NCBI RefSeq assembly: GCF_015706575.1
Contig: NW_024037047.1
Location: 3,910,632-3,974,631, forward strand
DNA from: Patiria miniata
Lineage: Eukaryota; Echinodermata; Asteroidea; Valvatida; Asterinidae
Length of the DNA stretch: 64,000 nucleotides
Direction of reading: 5' to 3'
Below are positions 26,193 to 38,400 of the stretch, piece after piece. How positions within the stretch are numbered: position 1 is the stretch's first letter; every line of letters starts with the position of its first letter. The position numbers and the translations under genes are program-made. The notes beneath the pieces are model-generated. The model did no database searches. It was not told the origin of the DNA and saw only the letters and a program-made list of their open reading frames with translations.

Positions 26193-26726
26193 TTAAAGGG
26201 AATATACAACATTTGCAAACATCGAAAAATAAAACTACCAAGATTTTACAAAATGCCTTACTAGGATGTTGGTAAATGACAGTCTAAAGCATCCTGTAAA
26301 ATTATGGCACCAGGTGTGAAGTCATTTTCAAGAAAAATGTATTTTTGTATACATTTCCAACGGTGGTCGGCCGACCACCGTTGGAAAAACCTAACTATTT
26401 TTCAACTACTGCTCCAAGTTTACCCTTTTTTTTCAGTCTAAATTGTGTTTGCTATTTGTTACATGTTCATTAACGGGTGCAGAGCAGCTAGACTGGTTCC
26501 CTTACCTAACAATTTTCTGGCATCTATAAATTGATCCATTTTTATCTTTAGTGGAGTCAGGGAACCAGACTACTTGAACCTTTTTGTTTTTCTTGGTTTT
26601 TCCAGCATTTTCGAACACAACATTTCAAACATATCAGTGTAACAATATTTGATCTATTATACTAACCCCTCAAATAGTTCATTTCTGAAAATTACAGCAA
26701 AAGCCAATGATGTACATTCCCTTTAA
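26193..26726. mobile_element. TTAA-flanked MITE, family C (copy 2)
   Basis: Near-identical sibling of 245-752, with TTAA at both edges. It holds an extra short palindrome (GGTCGGCCGACC) near 26366. It ends about 200 bp upstream of the Ig-propeller start codon, so it may contribute to that promoter. Confidence 0.7.
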
Positions 26727-26928
26727 TGGATTCCCAATATGGCGGATGTGCAGACCCCATATACCAAACCACATGGGAGCCGAAACCAATTACGGATGGG
26801 CATAGTTCAGAGGGCATAGTACATTCAGCAACTCATACGAATCATGCAAAACGAAAGTTTGGATTGCGATGCCAATAATATTATTGTTTTCGATCTTCAA
26901 CATTGTAGGTAAACATCCTCCAGTAACC

Positions 26929-29900
26929 ATGTGGCTCTTGCGAATATCTTGTCTGGCATACTTTGTGACAACCTGCCTGACACAAAACACCGAAGCACAA
27001 AATGTGTACATTCCTGCTGGAAGCCCAGTGCTTAGCATCCCTTGCGTGAGTCTGAAACCAGACGAAACAGTTGGCATTCTGTACTGGTACAAGGGAGAAA
27101 GCTTCGAGGAGGCTTTGGATACCGTTCTCATACGGTATGACAGCAGTGGTGATGTAAACTCCACGGCAAATGAGAAGTATCAGTTACTTCCATCTTTTAA
27201 CTTGGGGATCTTGGACGTAGAGGCGACCGATACGGGAAAGTATTGGTGCCGAGTGGTGGCGCTGAACACTGGTGAACAACAGGAGGGTTCGGTCATTGTG
27301 ACTGTAGGTAGGTGTGCATTTTTTTGTAGGGGGGGGGTGCATTGTGGGGGGGGGGGTGGTTGGGTGGGGGGGCGTAGGCAGGTGGGGGCGTAGGCAGATC
27401 CAATTGTCGGATGCCAACAAGGGCCATCCCACATTAAGGTTTTTGGTGGTGGTAATTAAACCGGGAGTGAAAGATGTTTTTTAATCGATGTTACTTGCCC
27501 TCTTTCCATCTACGGATTGTTGAAATAGTAATACTGATAAAATAATAAAGATAAACTGGGATTGAGCGCCTCAAAGCCTCAAAATAAGGTCCACTCAACC
27601 CCCATCTTTTTGTTCGATTTTGCAACGGCCGGATGGCCTTTTCCCCGAAAATTTAGTTCTGGATCCGCCTTTGGGGAGGGGGCTGGACCCGAAAGACTTT
27701 AGCCAAACATCTGACTGGCAACTTCTGATGAACAAAAATAGTACCCTAAACTGGGACTGTCGGGTTCAGGTCAACGAGGCAAGCTATTCTTAAAACGTCA
27801 ATAACAAGTCTATGACCAGTAAATCACAAATCAGATCGCGTCAAGTCACAAGTCGGGTTAAAAGGGAATGCATTCGTTTGTTTTCATTAGCATAGCTTGC
27901 CACTTGACCTGGAACTGGGCGACTTTTGATGACTCGTGACAGAATGTGACGACTTGCAATGACCTCATTAAACTCTATACACGGCTAGCTCTCGAGGTGC
28001 CATTCAAGCTGTTAAAATCTTGACTAATCAATAACCGAAAATGGCATCATCTTACCTGTCAAGTTGTTGACATGTTTGTTTTTGTAGCTTCCGGGGTGGG
28101 TGGCATTAGGGTTGATATCGAGGTGTTTTTTTTTGGCAAACCACTTCATGTCAAACTGCGTCAAGATAATTAATATAGCCTATTGGGTTGAGGGCTGATC
28201 AGCTTCGACTTCGATAGCCCTTTCCCATTTCGTTGACAAATATTTTGTTCATAGACAAAGGGGGGCACCAGCATGCTATAGGTGGCACCATGGGCAAACC
28301 CGGGGGGGGGGGGGGGAGGTTGCCTCTGCCCCAAATCCCCCCCCCACCCCTGCTACGCCACTAGAGGGCAAAACCCTATATTGAAATTGCCGACACAATG
28401 ATCTACGAATTTCAGTCTCGGTGAACGGTGTTTTCTGGTCGATTTTATTTCTTTATTAAACGTAATCAGAATATTTTTGTTTCCAATTAGTGAGCTCAGC
28501 GAGTCTTGCCGAACCTGTGGTGTCCCCATGCAGCAATTCAGACGATGATATATGCAATGTCGTCGAGTCGCGACGTCTGGTAGTCGATTGTTCAGTAACA
28601 AATGCCTCCCCGAGACCAACCCTGACCTGGTCGTTCATTGGTTGCTCTGGCGGCAACAATCAGTCCCAGCAGTGGTTTTTGTCCAATAAACAGTCGTATT
28701 ACAACGAGGACACCCTAAGCTATAACGTGAGCCAGGGGATCTATCTGGGCAGGCTGAAACTTGAAAAAGACGACACTTGCTCGTTCGAATGTGAGACAAC
28801 AGGTGTTGTGGTAAACAATGGATCATCAACGATTGCCAACGGATCAGCGAGTGTAACCGTCGTTGTCACAGGTACGTACATTTTTAATGTTCCAGTCAAA
28901 GGGCCCATGTAATGCATTTTTTATGCAATCCTTGAAAAGTGCACCTTTTGTCTCCCATTAAACCTTATTTTCAATTTTCGTTTTGCCATTTCCAAGGGTC
29001 TTTTGGTGCCTTTTTTGGTTTTTATGCTAATGCAAGTTGCCATATGCATGAGCGAATGTGTGATGTCATTTCAGGCAGAAACCTTCATGTTACAGCTATT
29101 TCAGCTCAAAATTTTACCAGACGTTTTGACATTTTGCTGTTGTAAATTTCCTTTTCTTTGGTGATTTGTTGTGTCAGTTCATGGCAGTTAGCCAATGAGC
29201 ATTCTTTTCTCACAAATGTTTTCAATGAGCAGAGTTTTCGGTTCTTATTTGAACAGAAAACCCCTAAACTGAACATTGTTTTACTGAAATGACATCACAA
29301 CAACAGCGCCATCAGTTGTCCGGAAAAACATGGATTGTTTTTAAATGTTTAAAGAAGTGCACTTTTGAATAAAATTAACCACAAAGGGATGTCAAGTAGT
29401 TTTCATACATTTAAAGAGGAGTAGAAAGTTACACAAAATGTGTTGCTAAGCAAAGGTCATTTCAGGGACACTCTAAGGATGACATGTCACAAGGTCAGCA
29501 AAGTGTGACCTTATGCTGACCTACCCGGGGACGCTCTTTCGATGTCCTTTTCTCGGCCATAATCTATAACATCAGATGATCTCGAAATCAGCAACAAAAT
29601 TGCTTTTGATGACAATCATGCATGGAGCCTTAATTGATTGAATGAAGTGGTCATTTGATTATCCGTTACTATCTCTAAACTTCAGAGGTTGACTGAGGTT
29701 GTACAGTAGAATGTCAAATGGTTGACAACAACTAATTAGTCACACTTATGAAGGTAATTAAAAATATCATAAAATTGCCATTGAAAAAAATAAAGAATGA
29801 CATGTCTTCACCTGTTTTGGAACTCGGAGCCTGAGGTCAAAAAGGTATAACCAAGATCTAACAAATCTGTCACTTATGCCCGTCACTATTAATGCCACAG

Positions 29901-32453
29901 GAAAGGATAAAACCGACAATGACAATGGCCCAGACGACACAAATGACGGTGGTGGTGCCACACCGACCAAGGGACCGAATCTGGCTCTGACAGCTGTCAT
30001 CATTGTCCTCGCCTTTATTTCTTTGGTGTGTTTAATTGGCATTGTGTACCTCATATCCAGAGTGTGGTTCACTCGAGGAAGAACCAAAGTGGATGAAGAA
30101 ATTGAGATGAGAAAAACTAAAGGTTAGTACGGATGTAGCAACACAACAGAACACCCTGTGGAGACATTTCTTTGTTCTCGTGTACTAAAGTTTTCGAGTT
30201 TGGAAGTACAGTTTCAAAATGCTCTTATTTTAACCAGAATTAATTTCCTGGGCTGAAATTCGGACTTGATATCCCTTTTCTAAAATTCTGCCATTTTCGA
30301 CACATCAACATAACTTGGAAATCCTACCTTTTGAGTAAAGTCCATATATATTTTTCTTGAAAGCCTTGTGGAGACGTACTCATCTATAGAAATTGCCCTG
30401 TGGAGACGTATACAATCTTTTGGTCCCTATTGTGTGCATGTCTCCAGGGGGCACGGTGTATCAGATCATTCCTCCAAGCTCTTGCACCATTTCGTAACAC
30501 TGGCCCGTTCTAACTGTTTTATCTTGTAGGTTTAAATATCCATCCACCGTGCCTCCTATGTGGTCTTCCCCTTCTTCAGTTGCTGTTTCTTGCATGCTAG
30601 CCTCTTAACCTCCTCGTCAATCTGTTGTTATTCAATTTAGCTGTACATTTTTAAAAAGTACCGGGTCAGATATGACCTGATAAACTTTTTTGGGTTAAAG
30701 ATACACCTTTTCGGGGTCAAATGGACAAACATCCAGAAAATTGTCATTGTGACCCATAAGGATGTAATTCTGACCCTGAAAAGTATCAGGTCAAATAATT
30801 TATGGTCAAATCTGTTCTTGACTTTGAAGAGTGCATGGCTCGCCCACCTCCACTTGATCTTTCCTATTTCGTACAGTGTACAGTGTTCAGGCTGATTTAT
30901 GTATTTCTTTGATTCGCATTTAACAGATAATCAAGATGAGAAGATGTGTCTTCTAAACGCCGAGACCGACAAAGGAAGGACCCAAGACATAACAGGTACT
31001 AAACATAACTGCATTCGAAGCAATTACCCAGTTTTTTGCATAGGCAGATTTCCACCTTTAATCCACCACTTTGTTATCTGGCGAAAATTGAACACATTGG
31101 GGCATAGGGGAAATTGTGCCTTTGATGAAACAAGCGTGACATGGCACACAGTCAGAGTATGGCATGTGAAAGATATTTGGCTATAGCGCCATTATCGCAG
31201 ATTAGTCCGTTGAAAAAAAATGAAATATATTTCGGCAGAATAAGGAGCACTTTTCAAAACGTTCAAAATGGCTGCCATTGCTTGTCATTCTACCTTCTCG
31301 TGGGTTCGAATCCAGCCTGTGTTGTTCGGCTTCAAGCATGATATTCTGGACCAAGAGGATTCGTGACAACTAGTAGGGGCCTGAGCTGAACCACCAAACA
31401 GATCGAGCCTAATGACTAAGTGATAAAAAAGTCTGCACTTTGGAAACGGTGGTTGGGGAATCAGACCGTATTTGAAGAATTTCTGACCGTGTGCAATTTG
31501 AGCTTTGTGTAAATATGATCTGCTTTCTTCTCATCTGTTGTCTTTAAGTTCACGAGATTAATATTCAGTCTCCTTCTGGAAACTTTTTTTTTTCAGGTGA
31601 GATGACCCGCTGGCAATATAAGGGCAAGCTGTCTAAGAAACAGAAGGGATCGGGAGACGCCTTGCAGGGGGTGACAGGTGTTTTACCCTCGGCAGGCGGA
31701 GGCCTGGTGGTAGCCACTCAGAGCGGTCTACAATGCTTCTCAGCAAACTTTACCTCTATCTCAATGAAAGAGGACTCGGACCTGTCTCAGGACAACATCA
31801 TCAGCATTGCAAGCCATCCTAATACCCACTCGTTCATTGTCGGTCTGGAGACAGGCGGATTGGTCTTCGTCAACGTCTTGACCGGTAAAACCAAGTCGAT
31901 TTTCCCAAACGAGGTTGACCCCGACTCCCAATTTAATACCTCAGAGATCGCAGTGGACGACCTGGGCGTTATCTTCGCCGGTCAGAGGAACGACCGGACC
32001 GTCTTTATGTTGGAGACCTGCACCACTTACATCAAGAAGTTCAGAGTCGAAATCAACATCTCGACCCTCACGGCGTACGGCTCCAAGCATGTCTTTGTCA
32101 GCAACGGAAAGGACACCATCCAGAAGTACCACTTCAAGAGAAGCAAGAGTGGTTACGACATGATGAAGTTCAAGAATAAGATCAGTGTGAACCCCATTGG
32201 GAGTTTTGGTATCAAGCAGATAACTGTACACGCGGGACTTTTGTACGCCGTGAATGGCTACGACACAGGCTGTAGAATACTACAGTACGATGTGGAGACC
32301 TTTGACCTCTTGCAGACTTTCTGTTCCAGTCTCTGCGATCTGCAGGGGCTGTGCTTCTTTGGGGAGTTCAAAGTGGCCCTTTACGAAACACACTCGGTGA
32401 AAATATACGAAAAGAGCGAGTCGGACAAACTGGACAACTATGTTCTGGTGTGA
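26929..32453 (+). CDS. Ig2 single-pass receptor with cytoplasmic beta-propeller-like domain (635 aa)
   Basis: Exons: 26929-27307, 28491-28871, 29901-30122, 30927-30995, 31597-32453. All four introns are phase 1 and the sum is 1908 nt. Residues 1-23 are a signal peptide (MWLLRISCLAYFVTTCL). A V-set Ig domain follows with Cys, WYKG and DTGKYWCRV. A second Ig domain spans about residues 135-250 (LVVDCSV, LTWSFIG, SFECETTG) and carries several N-glycosylation sites. A Gly/Asp-rich stalk leads to a membrane helix at about 280-303 (LALTAVIIVLAFISLVCLIG) followed by Arg/Lys. The last exon is unbroken and encodes about 285 cytoplasmic residues with six propeller-like repeats (about 374-399, 417-448, 465-492, 505-531, 556-585, 598-622), each with a hydrophobic strand, a Gly turn and a V/I-x-Y/F strand, for example GLVVATQSGLQCFS. 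No Trp-Asp ends are seen, so it resembles NHL/WD-like propellers only in pattern. Function unknown; an adaptor-like cytoplasmic platform is inference. An alternative in-frame ATG lies at 26869. Confidence 0.85.
28897..29476. repeat. Dispersed repeat family D (copy 1)
   Basis: Shares ATGCAATCCTTGAAAA, TTTCGTTTTGC, TTTTTATGCTAATGC, GTGATGTCATTTCAGGCAGA and AAAGGTCATTTCA with 45996-46587; 59595-59908 shares the outer parts. Starts 26 bp after exon 2 of the Ig-propeller gene. Confidence 0.7.
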
Positions 32454-32886
32454 TGTGAGTTAATCCACTAAATTGTCCAACGCCGTGGCTCCGTACACTG
32501 TAAAAAAAAGTTGGGTGAAACACTGTTGGCAATGTTATTTGCCCAACAGTGGTATGAAGTTTAATCCCCATCGACAAACTACATTAAGAAGGGTTTGCCC
32601 AAACACACTTGGCACTATACTTCAATTTTTAAACCACCAAGGAATATGGGTGTGTACCTGTGCAGTGAACAGATTACTCAATCTTGAACTGCTGCAGAAA
32701 ACTGATCTCATGGCCTGATGAAGAGGGATATATTGTGAAGCCCTTTTTTTATGAGATTTTTTTAATTGCAATGTAAATCAGTCAGGTTCCGAAACAAGGA
32801 AACCTCTTTCAACATCTTCCCATGCACAGGCATACACCTTTGACTCGGGCCAGCTGATTTCCTCGTTCGTCATTTCACACTTTTAC

Positions 32887-32892
32887 AATAAA
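32887..32892 (+). terminator. Candidate poly(A) signal of the Ig-propeller gene
   Basis: AATAAA about 430 bp past the stop; another lies near 33583, so two 3' UTR lengths are possible. Confidence 0.45.
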
Positions 32893-34117
32893 GGAAAAAT
32901 GGAAAACACAGTAAGCTTAAAATTCCCCACTGTTATTGTTGATTGCAAGTTGTAAACCTGTATGGATTTCTCATGCCCCGGGCTTGATGTTTCTATCAAT
33001 GTAAAATATTTCTGGAATATGTACATATGTAAAAACTGACCAAAATGAACAGGTGGATTGGATGTGTTTATATACGGAGCCAGAAATCATCAGTGGAATT
33101 CATTGTTTCGTTACACAGATATGAAAATGAAATACAATGAATACGTGCATTGTGGGACTCTGGACAAATCATTTTTAACAACAAATAAATCAAAACATGT
33201 TTCAGTGTCAATTGAGAAAAATCCAGATTTACTACTGCCAATAATCGTGCCACAGGCAGATGAATTAGCCTGAAAAACAGAAATGAAACGGCAATAATAT
33301 GTTTGTTATAGGATGAAATATCGATATGAAATTGAAAGCAACAACGTTTTAGTCATTTTCAATGCAATGGTTTCACTCTACTTCGGCTTAAACTTACGTG
33401 ATTATTTTACCCAGTGTTTGATTTTTAAGCACTTATTTCAAATATTGCATTTAAATGAATGAAATTGTCTAAAGAATTGATTGGTAGTGTTTGAAAATTA
33501 GGGAATTGTAAAACTTGTAAATATCTTCAGGTCCTAATTATGGTGCTTGCCATTGCAATATGTCCCCTTCCCCCTCCGATAAATAAAAAGATTTTGAAAT
33601 TTAGGATTTTTCACATTCATAATTTTTGACTGAAATTTACATTTCTTTATTACTGTGCCTCAACTAATAAGACACACGGCTGGAATTTAATGGAATTGAT
33701 AAATGTATGATGTCTCTTACTTTAATTAGGCTTCAAACAATCAGACTTTAATTATAGATCACTGTTGTACTTGTCTTTGTGCCAGTCTGACAAAGAAGCA
33801 GGTAAGTGTATAAAATACTGTGTGGCTCCGATGCATGTCATTTTATTGTTAAATTGTATAAACAAACGTTTATTGTGAAAAAAAAACTTGTTAATTTAAA
33901 ATGTTTGCCCAGCATGAAAACTAAATACATGTACCTCAAAAACCTCAGGAATACTGATTATTTCATTTGACATAATACTGGTAAGAGAGTGCTGATGTTC
34001 CAGTAGATTGATTTAAAATTAGCTGTCATAGCAAGGCGTTCAGTCCTCATCACAAGAGAGAATATACTGACCAAGCAGTTTGGATGCTAATTTGAAATTC
34101 AATGACATCATTTTACA

Positions 34118-34606
34118 GGGTGTGTAAAAAAAACCCGAAACCCAAATGTCGGAACTATTGTTTTATTGACAATCTGCATGTAGCACTTTCAAAATCTAGG
34201 ACATAAAAACCAATTTCATAAGCTTTCTGTTAGTACAATAATCATTCAAACCACTCGTGTACTTTTAAGTTACGAAATTTTAAACACAACCAAATTTCTG
34301 TTCTCACGGATCACAAAAAAACAAGGTGTGCGCTCTTTCAGCAAAACGAAAACAATTCACACATATCCCTGTGATTTACATTCGTTTTGCTGAAAGAACA
34401 CTGAACTTTTTTTGTGTGATCCGTGGACAAAACCTTAAAACAGTGGTTGTGTTTAAAATTCTGAAACTTAAAAAGTACATGAGTGGTTTGAATGATTCTT
34501 GTACTAAAAGAAAGCTTATGAATTGGGCTTTCATATCCTAGATTTTGAAAGTGCTACATGCAGAACTTCACTAAAAACATTTGGGTTTTGTAATATTTTT
34601 ACTCAT
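34118..34606. repeat. Long foldback element
   Basis: Two arms of over 200 nt are imperfect inverses, for example GAAACCCAAATG / CATTTGGGTTT, GTAGCACTTTCAAAATCTAG / CTAGATTTTGAAAGTGCTAC and TTTCAGCAAAACGAA / TTCGTTTTGCTGAAA. The loop is about 30 nt. Confidence 0.7.
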
Positions 34607-34700
34607 ATTGTAGACTAAAAAAAAAAAAAGTTCTTTCAGAACAAAGCAGAGTGCATTTGTTAGAAATCTACTACTACACTTTGCCTACATCGCATTTATT

Positions 34701-34859
34701 CACAGAAAAAAGTGAATAATTTGACTCATCAAATTAAAAAGAAAACGAGTCATTCTGTCCGTGTAGTGACACACTTTGAGCCCTAGTGTGTCACTACACG
34801 GACAAAATGACTCATTTGTTACGATAATGAGTCAAAATACTCACTTTGGGTTTTCTGTG
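34701..34859. repeat. Palindromic MITE
   Basis: The whole 159 bp folds on itself. Ends are CACAGAAAA / TTTTCTGTG; the core GTCCGTGTAGTGACACACT / AGTGTGTCACTACACGGAC is perfect. Confidence 0.7.
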
Positions 34860-34904
34860 TTGGTACCTGGCAGCTAATCTGTATTGTGCTCTTTGTAACT
34901 TAGC

Positions 34905-35030
34905 CGGTTGTAGACTCGTGAAGAGAGCCGGGCAGTGCTATCGTATATGATTACCCATACCGGCAGTGAATGGCCTAAATCCAGCTATTGCTTAGACCAG
35001 ATGCATGAATGAACTAGTGATCTAGTACCA
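34905..35030. repeat. Family E repeat copy
   Basis: GCCGGGCAGTGCTATCGTAT ... GACCAGATGCATGAATGAAC; uninterrupted across the site where the 890-1425 copy holds a MITE. Confidence 0.55.
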
Positions 35031-35446
35031 GCGTTATTGGTCGTTTTTTTGCCACTTCCTGTATGTCAAACATTATTACCTATATGTTGTAATCAACCTC
35101 TGGATGATAATTAATCATTTATCTTTGTTTATTTTCTGAAATATATTGGAGCTTTGCGAGTCATTTGATTACAAACCGTTGACGTTTGCTACCAAGAAAT
35201 TGGCCTTGTTTATATTGGCGTGAATTCGTTTCCTTGTAACTTCAGAAAGTGAAATGAGCAATTTCAACCTCAATGTTATCGAAACAGATAGGCTTACATT
35301 AAAAAGAGGTGACGCTCTGTGTCAGTGTCTTCTGTGCAGTGAAAATGTGCATTAGAACTGGCTTGAAATTCAGTTGCATTGCATTTCACGGAGATACAAC
35401 TCAGTAGATTGTGTCTTCGTGCTGTTGAAGCCACACAGTCCTCAAC

Positions 35447-38400
35447 ATGGCTTCGAATACAATCTGGTTTACATTCTTGATATTGGGTGAGTGTCAGAGT
35501 ATATTGTTGATATTCTCGTATTGTCTTTTGCAACCCTGCAGTTATAGAGGACGGGGTTGCAATTTTATTTTTATTCGTTGACTTATGTTTTAAAAACTAG
35601 TAAAATGGGGCCACAAATAATATATGGAATGCTAAATTACCAATGATAAATACATGTTATGGGGTGGGGTCGCAATTTTATTTTTTATTCTTTGCCTTAT
35701 GTATTAAAAACTAGTAAAATGGGGCCATAACTAATAAATGAAATGCTATTTTTTTTCAAAATGTATTCGTGTATTGCCTTAGCATTTAGGAGAACTCTAC
35801 CCATACTTCAAAGTTTTCCGGGGGTCAGGGGGGGGGGGGGCGTGCATTTGGCACGCCTTAACATCAACCCCCTCTTTGTATCAACAACCCCTCCCCCCCC
35901 CCCCCCCCCGTTTCCGGAAAGCTAAATCCGCCCCTGTCCTGGTAGGAATAGTGCTTTTTGATATATGTAGGCCTATATGAGACAGATTAGAACTTGATAG
36001 CATATAATGCAAGCGGCCTGATATGACCACTTTACGAGATTACTTTCTTTCTATAGGCCTTTACCTTTTTTTTTGTTTCTTTTCTTTTTTTCTTTTTTTT
36101 TTCATTTCTGGGTTGGCGTTGACAATAAGTTCGTAGGGCTATGTGTGACCTCAGTCTATGTCATAGATTGAGTTAGAATTATCCAGAAAGCCAATCCAAA
36201 ACATAATAACTCTCACTGATTGTTAGTTGCTTTCAGAAAATCAATTACAACGTAATGGATAAATGGAATTTATATAAATAAGTTTCTATGCCGACTGAAA
36301 TGTGTGATTTGTTGGTAATTTGTTTTCATCATGTCCATGCAAATTTGTAAGTTAACCTGGGCCTATAATATTGCACCAACACTGAGAAGAAAAACATAAT
36401 TCGTGGAAAGACGGCGAAGGAGGGAAAACCCCAAGGAAGTTAGTGGAAAGCAGAAATAGCATGTTTTTCCCATTAGGGAAATTGGGACAGGAAATGTGAA
36501 CGTAACCTAAATATAACTTAAGATGTCTAGTTTTGTTTTCTCCTTTTCCTCTTCTCTTTTTTTCATTCAGAAATTTTAAACTAATAACAATAATCCCCAC
36601 AGTGTATCGGTAGCGGTAACCAGTATATTTTGTATTAAACTGACTTCTTATCAGGCCAAATAAACAAAAACAAGTTAGCGTTCCCGCCCACTTCCTTTTT
36701 GGAGGCCGCCGCCTTTTTTTACCGAAAAAAAATATATGAATTGTACAGAGTGTCACTTTGGCCTTTTTGTCTGTTGCATCTAGCCCATATAAAGATGATA
36801 TTTCATTTCCAGAGTCGAAGTGGTAGCCATTTAAAAAAAATAAAAGCTGGCGGCCATCTTGAAAAGTAGCCCAGTGTGGCGGCCATTTTACAGGGAAACA
36901 AAAAGGCCTCCTCCTTCCTTTTTTTTCGAAAAGGCAGGACACTAAACATTTTTTTTTTACTTTTTGTATTTTGCTATGACAGCTTGGAAATAAAAAAGAA
37001 AGTGTGCAGGAGTGGCCATCAAACAAGACTGACAAAAATTAGAAACTGATTATATGAATTTGTTGTTTTGTTTTGGACAGGTTTGTTCTTGCCCCAGTGT
37101 CATCTGTTGGGCAGAAAAGGCAAATCCGGAGGACGCAACTCGAAAGGTAAGCGAACCAGAAACAAACGAATGGGTCCTACCGTGGTATACCGTGGTATAC
37201 TTTGCTTGCCATTCTATAGCCTTTATAAAATATGTGACCATCCCACCAACCGACCGATTGACTGGTTAAAGGGTCCATGAAATTAATTTAATAATGGAAC
37301 ATATTTGTAGCAAATCCATGAAATGTATATAAGCTAGGAGACGCCCCTCTTTTAGGTAATAAAACATTCCAAATTGCCCCTTTTTTTGTTAATGTTTAGA
37401 ATGTTTCATGCTTCTCCTGAACTGATGGCTATGTTGCTTGATGTCTGTCACTTTAGGAATTACACTCTTCAGATTAGGATTTTTCTCTTCAAAATATTGT
37501 GAACCCTAAATTCAGCTAATTGAAAACGTGTGCATGAAGTTTTCTCATTGTACATACACTGAAGCAACAACGAACCATTGAATGCAGAAAATAATCACAG
37601 CTTACCCCTAAAATTCTGGAAACTTGAAGTTCCTTTCTTGCAGAAGCGTAAATCCGTTGTGGGGGTGGGGGGGGGGTATGTATAGCCCCTTTTGACCGGG
37701 GGTGTGTGGGCCATTGGATCATATCCTCCCCCACTTTTTCGTGTTGAGAAACAAAAAGGCGTAATTTTCGAACTTTCTAACAAGCAAAATGTACTTAATA
37801 GTACTGAAAAAGGGAAAATAAGTACAACAGCTTTAAATGCGCCGTTTTGATGTAAGGTTAAAAATCTGTATCATGAACGGCGCCCCTTAGTGTCATGTGG
37901 TGTCCCCGCTTTTCGAATTTTCAAGGCCGGGAAATTGTGTGGTTTTAGTCATCACCCATCCCCTCCCCCCCCCCCCCCCCCCAGTCCCCGGCACAGATTT
38001 ACGCCACTGCCTCCGTGAATGACATCACAGGTTTGCTCATGAATACAATTTACATTTGCATAAAAAAAATAAAAAATGCTCAAAACGCGTTTAAATGGCA
38101 AAAGGTAAAGGGGATGAACCTGTGTTCACGGGAACGGATTGCCCACCTCTCTTTCGAAGCGATTGGACCAGACTCGAGTCCATGACATTCTGCAATGGGG
38201 GATTTCCACATCTCTACAGCGAGTCTGTTACCCTCCTCAAGGGCACAACACGCATGGCCACGGCGGGGCTCGAATCCACAATCTCACTATCATGAATCCT
38301 ATGCTCTACTGCTGGACCACACGTGCCCCTTAAATGGCAACGTGAAGATTTAAAAATAAAGTTAAATGTAACACAAAAGTACATTTCAAGGGATACATTG

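Larger units (their letters stand above)
19499..26928. other. Intergenic spacer between divergent AMT and Ig-propeller genes
   Basis: Contains the possible LINE tail, inverted repeat 22281-22717, the THAP relic, a family B fragment, the hairpin at 25828 and the family C element at 26193. The stretch 23800-25800 shows nothing I can name. Promoters of both flanking genes must lie here. Confidence 0.5.
32454..35446. other. Spacer between Ig-propeller and kinase genes
   Basis: The first 0.5-1.1 kb is the likely 3' UTR. Then come two foldback elements (34118, 34701) and a family E copy. No further ORF of interest. Confidence 0.5.

Noticed and set aside
28281-28345. G- and C-runs here and elsewhere as CRISPR-like or G-quadruplex arrays
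   Set aside because: They are isolated homopolymers, mostly inside MITEs, with no spacing pattern; a eukaryotic window has no CRISPR array.
36352-37035. 227-codon open frame on the minus strand
   Set aside because: Rich in K, F, R and C from homopolymer runs, no domain, antisense within kinase intron 1; overlaps no splice-supported exon. Chance ORF.
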